Program-made: the position numbers and the translations under genes
NCBI RefSeq assembly: GCF_963677575.1
Contig: NZ_OY782038.1
Location: forward strand, 4,343,501 to 4,407,500
Length of the DNA stretch: 64,000 bases
DNA from: an uncultured Draconibacterium sp.
GTDB taxonomy: Bacteria; Bacteroidota; Bacteroidia; Bacteroidales; Prolixibacteraceae
Direction: 5' to 3'
Shown: piece by piece, positions 18,101 through 24,301 of the stretch
How positions within the stretch are numbered: the stretch's first letter is position 1
Layout: the number at the start of each line of letters is the position of its first letter
Notes under the pieces: model-generated
Seen by the model: only the letters and a program-made list of their open reading frames with translations
What the model was told of the DNA's origin: nothing
Database searches by the model: none

Positions 18101-18459
18101 ATGCTACTCCGGGAGCCAGTCAAGAGTTAATGGATAAAGCCCGCGCAATTGGTGTGGCTTTGGAAGAGCTGAATTTCAGAATGGAAGGTGTGCCGGCCAG
18201 AGCAAGCTGGGAAGAAATTCCTCCAGCGCAGGTGCCGTTAAACAACCGGTTGAGTAATATTACATACACTCACATGGGATCGACAACCGGAATTACAACT
18301 ACCGAAAAACAAGCTTACGAAATTCTGACAGACGAATTCCCACCGGTGTTGGAAGCATTGAAAAATATTGTTGAAAAAGAAGTTCCTGCACTGGAAGCAG
18401 AACTTAACAAGATGAATGCACCATGGACTCCGGGAAGACTACCGGAATGGAAGGATTAA
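15187..18459 (+). CDS. Secreted BNR/sortilin (VPS10)-type beta-propeller protein
   Basis: The ATG at 15187 opens a signal peptide (MKRLALILTAVFLIS, then TVAFS), giving a 1090-residue exported protein. Residues ~40-770 hold two propellers with many Asp-box motifs (YKSLDGGKSF, YKSTDGGENW twice, FRSTDKGESW, VTDDGGKSW, YKSTDKGKTW, FTVDGGANW). A C-terminal ~300-residue region contains a beta domain (IFTIYDNDGNVIDQFTKAP) and a helical tail. Such proteins in Bacteroidota are annotated as WD40/YVTN/BNR-like or sortilin-like; their ligand or enzymatic activity is generally unknown, and sialidase activity should not be assumed. Transcription ends at a clear terminator. Translation may be governed by leader element A. 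Confidence 0.85.
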   Translation: MKRLALILTAVFLISTVAFSKRKEEEKKEEDKPFVNSGLVSGLEWRSIGPAWASGRIADFAVNPNNHSEYYVAVASGNVWKTTNNGTTFNPIFDNYGSYSTSVVVLDPNNPNVVWVGTGENNHQRALGYGDGVYKSLDGGKSFKNMGLKESRQIGGIVIDPRNSEIVFVAAEGSAWGPGEERGLYKSTDGGENWNKVLEISENTGVNNVVIDPSNPDVMYATSEQRRRTSFTKIGGGPESSVYKSTDGGENWRKIMKGLPSVDIGGMGIDVSPVDPNYVYLIVEAAEDKGGFFRSTDKGESWSKMSDHHSSGQYYNEIVCDPVDKDKVYSTETYSFVTDDGGKSWKRIPNPGRHVDDHAIWIDPTDPEHFIIGGDGGIYETWDNGTTFDFKENLPITQFYRVYLDDAEPFYNVYGGTQDNNSMGGPSQNTSRDGVINDEWFPTLGGDGFWGAIEPGNPNIVYSEYQYGNVYRYDKKSGESLSIKPIERKGELTYKWNWNAPLFISPHKNTRLYMAANKVFRSDDRGNTWEVISDDLTAQIDRTSIPVMGKYWPAEAVVRDVSTSQWGTIVALEESKIQEGLLYAGTDDGVISVTENGENWAQVKSFPGVPELTIVSDICADRFDANVVYATFDNLKRDDFKPYVYKSTDKGKTWTSISGNLPENGSVHTIMQDFVRPELLFVGTEFGIYFTVDGGANWVQLKSGMPTIPVFDIAIQERETDLVAATFGRGFYILDDFSPLREISADLENSEAEIFPIKDAKMFVQTSGKDNQGSNYFASKNPEYGATFTYFLKEVPKTQKQLRKEEEKELFKEGKPIPQPSWRELQLEGQQEKSHLIFTIYDNDGNVIDQFTKAPSKGVNRVNWNMTYAATANVRIRDKFDPITSAGRGIMVMPGTYKVGMKLWHEGELTELVEPVAFTCKKLNNTALPAADYNENIEFAQKVNKLALAVIGTNRMISETTAKVEKIKQAIYATPGASQELMDKARAIGVALEELNFRMEGVPARASWEEIPPAQVPLNNRLSNITYTHMGSTTGITTTEKQAYEILTDEFPPVLEALKNIVEKEVPALEAELNKMNAPWTPGRLPEWKD

Positions 18460-18496
18460 ACTAGTCGCGAGCTTCTAGCTACTAGCTTCAAGCTCG

Positions 18497-18542
18497 TCCC
18501 CCTTTTCAAAAGGGGTGTCCCGATTTTATAGGGAAGGGGGAT
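18497..18542. repeat. CCCCC...GGGGG palindromic repeat
   Basis: Inside the post-BNR spacer, CCCCCTTTTCAAAAGGGG and a second G-block (GGGAAGGGGG) form a C/G-block palindrome of the same style as the block at 9942-10003. Confidence 0.4.
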
Positions 18543-18551
18543 TAAAAAAAT

Positions 18552-18584
18552 ACCATCTGTATTACACGCAGATGGCATTTTTTT
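18552..18584 (+). terminator. Intrinsic terminator after the BNR protein
   Basis: CCATCTG (18553-18559) pairs with CAGATGG (18569-18575), followed by CATTTTTTT. It lies 93 bases after the stop codon. Confidence 0.7.
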
Positions 18585-18590
18585 GTTTAG

Positions 18591-18720
18591 CACCGTCCTT
18601 TAGGGCGGTGATTCTTGAAAGCATATGAAAAAAGCTTTAGCATTTAATTCTAAAAAATTAATGGCTAAAGCCTTTTGTTTATTGTTATTTCAACTACCGG
18701 GCTGAAGCCACGGTGCAAAG
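18591..18720. repeat. Cluster of REP-like palindromes
   Basis: Three dyads follow one another. CACCGTCC/GGGCGGTG (18591-18610) is the first. A long A/T-rich inverted repeat, AAAGCTTTAGCATTTAATT with AAATTAATGGCTAAAGCCTT (about 18630-18674), is the second. The third is a partial ACCGGGCTGAAGCCACGGT (about 18694-18713). The repeated 'CACCG ... CGGTG' and 'gctttagc ... ggctaaagcc' cores are typical of REP/BIME elements. No transposase of the RAYT type is present in the window. Confidence 0.5.
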
Positions 18721-18779
18721 AAATTCAGTGTATATTATATAAGCAGAATGACAGTTTGAATAACTGAAACTATTAAAAT

Positions 18780-18833
18780 TAGTTTACAAACTACAAATAA
18801 TAGTTGCATTACTAAAAAATATAGTTACATTTG
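18780..18833 (+). promoter_or_regulatory. blaI-blaR1 promoter with overlapping operator-like repeats
   Basis: A promoter of GTTG (18803-18806), a 19-base spacer and TACATTTG (18826-18833) fits the Bacteroidota consensus. Around it lie a perfect palindrome TAGTTTACAAACTA (18780-18793), ACTACAAATAATAGT (18790-18804) and a further ACTA/TAGT pair (18811-18825). Repeated ACTA/TAGT half-sites around the -33/-7 boxes resemble BlaI/MecI operators, consistent with autoregulation by the downstream BlaI. Confidence 0.6.
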
Positions 18834-18887
18834 TTTTGTGTTCTTCCAGTGAGATTACAACCCGCTTGAAATTTAAATGTCTGAACA

Positions 18888-19253
18888 ATGAAAAAACTTA
18901 CGCCGAAAGAAGAAGAGATACTTAGCTTATTTTGGGAGAAAGGCCCCATGTTCGTGAAAGAATTGAAGGAATTGTATTCAGATCAGAAACTGCATTATAA
19001 CACGCTTTCAACCATGGTGCGGGCGATGGAAGATAAAGGGTTTATTGCGCACGAAAGGTTTGGAAATACCTATCGTTACTTTGCAGCAATAACAAAAGAA
19101 GAGTACAGCAAACAGTCGTTGGGGAACGTAGTAAAAAAGTATTTTAATAATTCGTACAAAAGTGTTGTATCGGCACTGGTTGAGGAAGAAAACCTTTCTG
19201 TGGAGGATTTACGGAAATTGATTTCGGAAATTGAAAACAGTAAAAACAAGTAA
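18888..19253 (+). CDS. blaI: BlaI/MecI/CopY-family transcriptional repressor
   Basis: A 121-residue winged-helix repressor. The N-terminus MKKLTPKEEEILSLFWEKGP and the recognition helix region LHYNTLSTMVRAMEDKGFI are typical of the BlaI/MecI family, and the C-terminal helices mediate dimerisation. In this family the repressor is cleaved when the partner BlaR1/MecR1-type protease is activated. The partner gene starts 2 bases downstream. The regulated function need not be beta-lactam resistance: no beta-lactamase is encoded here. Confidence 0.93.
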   Translation: MKKLTPKEEEILSLFWEKGPMFVKELKELYSDQKLHYNTLSTMVRAMEDKGFIAHERFGNTYRYFAAITKEEYSKQSLGNVVKKYFNNSYKSVVSALVEEENLSVEDLRKLISEIENSKNK

Positions 19254-19255
19254 GC

Positions 19256-21097
19256 ATGACACCTTTTTTAGCCTACCTCATAAAATCATCGGTTTGCCTG
19301 GCTTTGCTTTATTGTTTATTCCGGTTAACCGTCAGAAACGATACAAATCATCGTTTAACCCGCTTTCTTTTGCTTTCCATTATGGTGGTGTCGGCTGCTA
19401 TTCCATTTTTAACTGTTCAGCTTTTTTATAAGGAAATTGAAATGGCTTCGGTTGATATTGTCAGGGAGATTGTTTCTGCACCTGTTGTAACGCAACCTGA
19501 GAATTATTCAGCGACTATTCACTCTCCAATTGCAGAGCATAGCCAGCCGGTTAACTATTGGGCGATAATTTATGCAGCTATCATTTCGCTTCTGTTATTT
19601 CGCTTGCTTTTTGGGATTTACCGTGTTTCCACGATTATTAAAAATGCCGAGAAGCACCGCTTCCGAAAAATAGTTTTGGCAGTGGTGAAAGACTTTGTAC
19701 AACCCTTTACATTTCTGAATAGGGTTGTCCTCTCGGAGAAGGATTTTCGGGAAAACAAAGATATAGTTGTGGCTCACGAATACGCGCACATCAGGTATAA
19801 ACATGCCATTGATTTGCTGTTTTGCGAGCTGTTTACGGCGGTACATTTTTTCAATCCGTTTATGTGGCTTTTACGCCGCGATTTGAAATTAGTACACGAA
19901 TACCAGGCCGATGAGGCCGTACTTAATACAGGCATCGATGCACAAAAATACCAGTTGCTGGTATTGGAGAAGGCCGTTGGCGAAAGACGTTTTGCCATGG
20001 CGCACCATTTTACTCAAAAACCCATTGTAAAACGTTTAAAAATGATGACAAAAACAAAACGACGGAAATGGGGCACGGTGAAAATGATTCTCTTTGTGCC
20101 CTTAATAATTGTGCTTTTACAAGCATTTGCACGACCCGATTTGATTACAAAATCAGCAGATTTTATTCCGGTACGCTACACGGAAAATAAGGCAGAGCAG
20201 TGGCTCGCAAAATGGAACATCGATAAAATTGGCAATGGAATTTTTGATCCTGAGATTAACCGGAATAAGTTGTCGGAAAAAGAGAACAATGTTCTGGTAA
20301 TTCTAATGAATATTAAAGATGATTACCTGATCGAAAATAAAAGAGGTTCGAGAGAAAGTTTAAAAATGCTATTGCCTGTATTTTTAAGAGGAGCTGCTAT
20401 TGATGGCAGCAAAGCTCCTGACTTTATAGAAAAGGAAATTCCGGGAATTGGTAAAGTAAAAGTTTCTGAAGGCTGGATTTCCTATCGCCATGATATTGAA
20501 TCGTCGAGAGAAGCGATAAATTTTACGTTACGACAAATAGGGGAGGCTTATCTCGAAGCCAGAGAAGCAAAAGCATTTATTTTGTTCGGAAAGAAATATT
20601 TCGATCTGGATGAAGAGAAACAGAACAAAGTAAACGAGATCGTTCCCATCCGTTTTTCGTACGAAACGCCTAAAAATCCCAGAACCACTATTTGGTTGCC
20701 TTTTGAAGATAAACCATCGCCCGAGCCCATACCAATGGAAATGTTAGTGCGCTATGATGGGACGATTGTATTGGGAAATAAAACGTACAAAGACCTGGAC
20801 GAATTCGAACACGATTTAAAGGTGTGGAGAGAGGAATTGGATGCGATTAGTAAAGAAGGGAAAGCGAATCATTATTATCGCGTAAATGCAACTTTTGAGC
20901 ATGGTTCAGAAACTCAGCAAATTTGTTCAAAAGAGATAAGCAAGATTAATTACGTGCTTTGGAAACAAAGTATGCACGTGGAGCAAATCCATCATGTATT
21001 TCCTGAGGAGTTACCTCGACGTAGTTTGGAGATGGATAAGCTAACCTCTAGAATGAATAATGTGCTGGCTGTTGCCGACACCTCAAGGGTGCCATAA
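19256..21097 (+). CDS. M56-family BlaR1-like membrane metallopeptidase
   Basis: A 613-residue protein with about four N-terminal transmembrane segments, the zinc-protease motif HEYAH in VVAHEYAHIRYKH (about residues 165-177), and a further membrane helix near residue 280 (MILFVPLIIVLLQAF). A long extracytoplasmic C-terminal half follows with no penicillin-binding motif that I can see (no clear SxxK plus KTG), so the sensed signal is unlikely to be a beta-lactam. Translation probably couples to blaI (start 2 bases after its stop). Many Bacteroidota carry several such BlaI/M56 pairs of unknown signal. Confidence 0.88.
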   Translation: MTPFLAYLIKSSVCLALLYCLFRLTVRNDTNHRLTRFLLLSIMVVSAAIPFLTVQLFYKEIEMASVDIVREIVSAPVVTQPENYSATIHSPIAEHSQPVNYWAIIYAAIISLLLFRLLFGIYRVSTIIKNAEKHRFRKIVLAVVKDFVQPFTFLNRVVLSEKDFRENKDIVVAHEYAHIRYKHAIDLLFCELFTAVHFFNPFMWLLRRDLKLVHEYQADEAVLNTGIDAQKYQLLVLEKAVGERRFAMAHHFTQKPIVKRLKMMTKTKRRKWGTVKMILFVPLIIVLLQAFARPDLITKSADFIPVRYTENKAEQWLAKWNIDKIGNGIFDPEINRNKLSEKENNVLVILMNIKDDYLIENKRGSRESLKMLLPVFLRGAAIDGSKAPDFIEKEIPGIGKVKVSEGWISYRHDIESSREAINFTLRQIGEAYLEAREAKAFILFGKKYFDLDEEKQNKVNEIVPIRFSYETPKNPRTTIWLPFEDKPSPEPIPMEMLVRYDGTIVLGNKTYKDLDEFEHDLKVWREELDAISKEGKANHYYRVNATFEHGSETQQICSKEISKINYVLWKQSMHVEQIHHVFPEELPRRSLEMDKLTSRMNNVLAVADTSRVP

Positions 21098-21118
21098 AAC
21101 CTTTTATAAACGCGAAAT

Positions 21119-21165
21119 AGATCTGGGCAGTATTAGTTGTATTCAGTACAGCCCAGGTCTTTTTA
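21119..21165 (+). terminator. Intrinsic terminator of the blaI-blaR1 operon
   Basis: AGATCTGGGC (21119-21128) pairs with GCCCAGGTCT (21151-21160) and is followed by TTTTT. Confidence 0.75.
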
Positions 21166-21234
21166 GAAAATCTACATTTAGTTTACCTGCTAACAGTGGA
21201 TCCCAAAAAACCGCGTAATCAGTTTTCCTTTTTA

Positions 21235-21396
21235 TCCGTCCATTTTCCTTACAAAGTATCTTGTTGCAACGCTTTTTCCAGCATCTCCAAAAAGTCTTTT
21301 TTGCGGAATGGGGTTGATGCCTAAACTTGCAAGATGATTTGTGGGGTGTTGTGCAACTCGAAGGAGCTGAGAAATTGTAAAAGGCAGGAATTGCCT
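21235..21396 (-). pseudogene. Decayed partial duplicate of the 3' end of aat
   Basis: The stretch from TCCGTCCATTTTCC (21235) to about 21330 is a diverged copy of the aat 3' end at 21589-21690: both contain GCAACGCTTTTTCCAGCAT, a 'CTAAACTTGC' block and a 'GATGATTTGTGG'/'GGTGATCTGTTGG' block. After that the copy loses about 20-30 bases and resembles aat again near AAAAGGCAGGAATTGCC (about 21380-21396). It has no start and an in-frame stop at the copy of the C-terminus, so it is a remnant, not a gene. Confidence 0.75.
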
Positions 21397-21570
21397 TTTA
21401 ACTATTATTTAAGTGTAGATAATAATCCTATCCAAAAAATAGAAATGTCTCTTCCAAAATTTACGATCTCATGTGGTATAAATTTTATTAACTGATTTAT
21501 CCTTCCACGGTAATCGTGCCTGATTTGAAAAAACGTGCAATAATCCACGTTAATCCAGAAGTCCGCTTCA

Positions 21571-22239
21571 TCAGTGATCCAATAATTCCGTCCATTTTCC
21601 CCGCAAAGTATCTTTCTGCAACGCTTTTTCCAGCATTTCCAAAAAATCTTTTCGGGGAATAGGTTCGGCCCCTAAACTTGCCAGGTGATCTGTTGGTTGC
21701 TGGGCATCGATAAAAGTAAAGTTGTTTTGCAGGGCGAACTGTACCAGGTGATAAAAGGCAAATTTGCTGGCATCGGTTTTGGTAAAAAACATCGATTCGC
21801 CAAAAAAGCAATTCCCCAGAGAAATGCCATACAATCCACCAACTAATTCCCCTTCAAAATAAGTTTCAAACGAGTGAGTGTAACCCAGTTTATGCAGTTG
21901 TACATAACCATCGATAATGCCGTTGGTAATCCACGTTTCATTTTCGTGGCGGCGTTTGGATTTACTGCATGCTGTAATTACCTCGCTGAGAGCCGTGTCG
22001 ATACGCAGTTCAAAAATCCCCTTGTTGATCACCTGTCGCAGGCTTTTCTTTAGTTTAAAATCGTTGGGTAACAACACCATTCGAGGGTTAGGCGACCACC
22101 ATAAAATGGGTTCGCCCTCGCAAAACCACGGGAACACGCCCTGGCAGTATGCCGACAGCAAAAACTCGGGAGTAAGCTCGCCTCCCTGTGCAAGCAATCC
22201 ATCGTCGTCGGCCTGGTTCGGATCGGGAAATTGTATCAT
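21571..22239 (-). CDS. aat: Leucyl/phenylalanyl-tRNA--protein transferase
   Basis: This enzyme attaches Leu or Phe to N-terminal Lys/Arg of proteins, marking them for ClpAP in the N-end rule pathway. The start is set at 22239 (MIQFPDPNQADDDGLLAQGG), which matches the family N-terminus; the frame is open 15 codons further upstream without homology. Signatures are GVFPWF followed by WWSPNPRMVL, GGLYGISLGNCFFGESMF and DAQQPTDHLASLGAEPI. Length (222 residues) is normal. On the minus strand TATCTTTG lies only 6 bases before the ATG, so the mRNA may be nearly leaderless. A partial duplicate lies just downstream. Confidence 0.93.
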   Translation of the reverse strand: MIQFPDPNQADDDGLLAQGGELTPEFLLSAYCQGVFPWFCEGEPILWWSPNPRMVLLPNDFKLKKSLRQVINKGIFELRIDTALSEVITACSKSKRRHENETWITNGIIDGYVQLHKLGYTHSFETYFEGELVGGLYGISLGNCFFGESMFFTKTDASKFAFYHLVQFALQNNFTFIDAQQPTDHLASLGAEPIPRKDFLEMLEKALQKDTLRGKWTELLDH

Positions 22240-22274
22240 GTTCGCAAAGATAAGAAGACTCACATTTTTGAAAA

Positions 22275-22509
22275 ATTTAAACACAAAGACGCAAAGACAC
22301 TAAGATTTCAGATAGGTAATTCAATTACACTATTGTTGTGTCAAGTGAAAGATGTCGGCAACCTGTCAGCGTGCAAAACTCCTACCAGCGTTCAGACGAT
22401 ACTGGATTCTCCTTTCCCGAATTTTCATGTATGACATGGCACTATTCTAGTTTTGTACTTATCTTGTGGTCATTGATTTTTTCGTGTCTTTGTGCCTTCG
22501 TGTTTAAAT
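22275..22509. repeat. Inverted-repeat element of the 'CACAAAGACGCAAAGACAC' type
   Basis: The left arm (about 22279-22306, containing ACACAAAGACGCAAAGACAC) and the right arm (about 22478-22507, TCGTGTCTTTGTGCCTTCGT) are imperfect complements about 170 bases apart. The arms match a sequence type dispersed in many Bacteroidota genomes. The interior has no gene. It may be a non-autonomous mobile element between aat and the aminotransferase. Confidence 0.5.
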
Positions 22510-22538
22510 ACTTTGCCGCACGGTTTTTCCGGTTCATT

Positions 22539-23744
22539 TTAGCAGGTGCTAACCATCATCCTTTTCAGTTCGGAGGCAATAATTTCTATCCCCTTCTCAA
22601 TAGCAGGTAAATTGGCATTCGAAAAATTTAAGCGGATGTGTTCCTGCCCTCTACCATCGGTGTAGAAAGAGTTGCCGGGAACAAAAGCCACTCCTTTTTT
22701 CATGGTTTCCTGAACAAGGTCGGCCGACGAAATTCCGGCAGGTAATGTTAGCCATATAAACATCCCTCCCGATAGAGTGGTGGTATAAACTTCTTCTGGG
22801 AAAAAGCGATTGATTGCATCCTGCATAGCTTTGTACTGTTCATTATACTTTTTCCGCACGGCCTGTAAATGGTTTTCCAAATCGTTATTGGTAAGGTAAT
22901 GATGAATAACAAATTGGGTTAAATTATTCGGATTTAAATCGGTCGACTGTTTGGCCTTGTCGAAATGAGGTACCAGCTCTACGGGCAAAACTACCCAGCC
23001 GTTGCGTAAGCCGGGCGCAATCATTTTCGAAAACGAACCCGTCCAGGCTACGTTGTTGTTGGCATATTTTTTTACCGGAGCTGGGAAATTATTCTCGAAA
23101 TATATTTCATTGTACGGATCATCTTCAATCAGAAACTTATCGTAGCATTTTAAAAGTTCTGCCAAATGTTTTCGTTTTTCGGCGGAATAACTTATGCCGG
23201 AAGGATTTTGGGCATTGGGCACAGCATACATTAACTTTACATCGTCTTTCCAAAACCAATCTTCAACCTGCGAAAGATTGGCACCGTCTTCTTCCAAATC
23301 CACCTCGCAAAATTGTGGACGGTAAGCAGATAAGGCCTGAATGGCACCCAGATAGCTGGGCTTTTCAATTACCACGCCATCGCCCCGGTTTATAAACAGG
23401 CGCGATAAAATATCGATAGCCTGTTGCGATCCATTAGTAATAACGACTTGTTCAGGCAGAATATCCATGCTGTATTTGTCTGCATAGCGTTTGGCAATCC
23501 ATTCGCGAAGCGGGTAATAGCCCATTGAACCTGCATATTGCAGAATGTTTCCGGCAGATTTTTTTAATACTGCGTTGGCCGATTTACGAATTTCATTAGC
23601 CGGGAATAAATCGGGATTTGGTAATCCGCCGGCAAATGAAATAAACTGTTTGTTTTCGGCAACGTTTAAAATACTTCGAACAAATGATGGGGGAATGTTG
23701 CGGTAATTCTCCGACAATTTCTTTTCAAATGATGTTTTTTCCAT
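22539..23744 (-). CDS. PLP-dependent fold-type I aminotransferase (MocR/AAD aminotransferase group)
   Basis: A 401-residue aminotransferase of the 2-aminoadipate/kynurenine/valine-pyruvate type. Signatures are FAGGLPNPDLFP at the N-terminus, ITNGSQQAIDILSRLF (cofactor-phosphate region), EDDPYNEIYFE and the lysine in WTGSFSKMIAPGLRNGW that would form the Schiff base. It acts in the cytoplasm. Two tandem attenuators whose leader peptides are rich in Ile, Leu, Val and Ala codons lie directly upstream, which suggests that the enzyme makes or interconverts branched-chain amino acids and alanine. That substrate assignment is inference from the regulation. Confidence 0.88.
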   Translation of the reverse strand: MEKTSFEKKLSENYRNIPPSFVRSILNVAENKQFISFAGGLPNPDLFPANEIRKSANAVLKKSAGNILQYAGSMGYYPLREWIAKRYADKYSMDILPEQVVITNGSQQAIDILSRLFINRGDGVVIEKPSYLGAIQALSAYRPQFCEVDLEEDGANLSQVEDWFWKDDVKLMYAVPNAQNPSGISYSAEKRKHLAELLKCYDKFLIEDDPYNEIYFENNFPAPVKKYANNNVAWTGSFSKMIAPGLRNGWVVLPVELVPHFDKAKQSTDLNPNNLTQFVIHHYLTNNDLENHLQAVRKKYNEQYKAMQDAINRFFPEEVYTTTLSGGMFIWLTLPAGISSADLVQETMKKGVAFVPGNSFYTDGRGQEHIRLNFSNANLPAIEKGIEIIASELKRMMVSTC

Positions 23745-23773
23745 GCTTTTATATTTAAAAGTAGATTCAAATC

Positions 23774-23815
23774 AAAAAAAAAGCCCTTTCCCGGTTTTAC
23801 GCAGGAAAGGGCTTT
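23774..23815 (-). terminator. Attenuator terminator 2 (proximal to the aminotransferase)
   Basis: On the minus strand AAAGCCCTTTCC (plus 23804-23815) pairs perfectly with GGAAAGGGCTTT (23780-23791), and is followed by a run of nine T. The 5' arm can instead pair with GGACAAGG (23832-23839) just after leader peptide 2, with one bulged C. That gives a mutually exclusive antiterminator. It ends 30 bases before the aminotransferase ATG. Confidence 0.85.
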
Positions 23816-23838
23816 GTTCAGGCAATAGCAACCTTGTC

Positions 23839-23904
23839 CTACGTGGGTGAATTCACGAGGATAATGACTGCCGCTGCTGCAATATTTTTATGTGTTGTTT
23901 TCAA
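23839..23904 (-). CDS. Leader peptide 2 of the aminotransferase attenuator
   Basis: A 21-codon frame with TTG as the likely start (23904) and TAG stop (23841-23839); a GTG at 23931 is an alternative start, and no ATG is available. It contains the run NIAAAAVIILVNS, that is four Ala codons followed by Val, Ile, Ile, Leu and Val. The frame ends immediately before the antiterminator segment GGACAAGG. This matches the classic design in which a ribosome stalled on scarce branched-chain (or alanyl) tRNA frees the antiterminator. Confidence 0.65.
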   Translation of the reverse strand: MKTTHKNIAAAAVIILVNSPT

Positions 23905-23931
23905 ATTATTCGTTGTTTTATCTTTAATCAC

Positions 23932-23964
23932 AAAAAAGGCCATCCCCGCAAGAGAATGGCCTTT
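23932..23964 (-). terminator. Attenuator terminator 1 (distal)
   Basis: On the minus strand AAAGGCCAT (23956-23964) pairs with ATGGCCTTT (23935-23943), followed by TTTTTTG. Its 5' arm overlaps CCATTCTCTT, which can pair in 9 of 10 positions with AAGAGTATGG (23982-23991) located just after leader peptide 1; this is the antiterminator. A competing 1:2 pairing AATCCATA/TATGGATT is also present. Confidence 0.85.
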
Positions 23965-23992
23965 AATAATATCGTGGTAATCCATACTCTTA

Positions 23993-24052
23993 TCAGCTTA
24001 TCGCTTTTGCGACAAGTGCTGCAAGAATAATATGGATTGCATTTTTTAACAT
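23993..24052 (-). CDS. Leader peptide 1 (branched-chain/alanine codon-rich)
   Basis: A complete small frame of 19 codons with ATG start and TGA stop, reading MLKNAIHIILAALVAKAIS. Twelve or thirteen of the 19 codons are Ala, Ile, Leu or Val. A CTTGTCGC/GCGATAAG hairpin lies at the end of the frame, and the antiterminator strand AAGAGTATGG begins right after the stop. The peptide probably has no function of its own; its translation is the sensor. Confidence 0.75.
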   Translation of the reverse strand: MLKNAIHIILAALVAKAIS

Positions 24053-24267
24053 CTGTAAACAAAGAAAGTAATTATTTTCAATGGCTGGTGTCTTGTCTTC
24101 GGTTTGTTAATTTATTATAAACCGCAATGCTTTGCTATTAACTGGTTGTTATTGGACTCGGTTAGTTTGCTTCACAACTTCTTTTTAGCTCTTGCCACGA
24201 AGTAGAATCGGTTAGCAGGAATCCATTTTTCTTATGCTTATAAATATATGTCACAAAATAATTTTAA

Positions 24268-24275
24268 TACTTTTG
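24268..24275 (+). promoter_or_regulatory. -7 promoter box of the DUF4831 gene
   Basis: TACTTTTG fits TAnnTTTG and lies 26 bases before the ATG at 24302. It argues against the longer reading that would start at 24248. Confidence 0.5.
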
Positions 24276-24301
24276 GGTTTTACAAAAAAACAATTCAAAC
24301 A

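Noticed and set aside
15187..18459. Sialidase (exo-alpha-sialidase) assignment
   Set aside because: Asp-boxes alone are shared by many propellers; the catalytic Arg triad and FRIP motif of sialidases are not evident.
19256..21097. Beta-lactam sensor BlaR1/MecR1 in the strict sense
   Set aside because: The protease half fits, but I see no penicillin-binding motifs in the C-terminal half and no beta-lactamase gene in the window.
21497..21811. 104-codon minus-strand frame across the end of aat
   Set aside because: It is out of frame with aat and covers its conserved C-terminal coding sequence, so it is a shadow frame.
23839..23931. Small SRP RNA or other stable RNA in the aminotransferase leader
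   Set aside because: No SRP Alu or helix-8 GGAA motif. The codon pattern, stop position and antiterminator pairing explain the region better as an attenuator.
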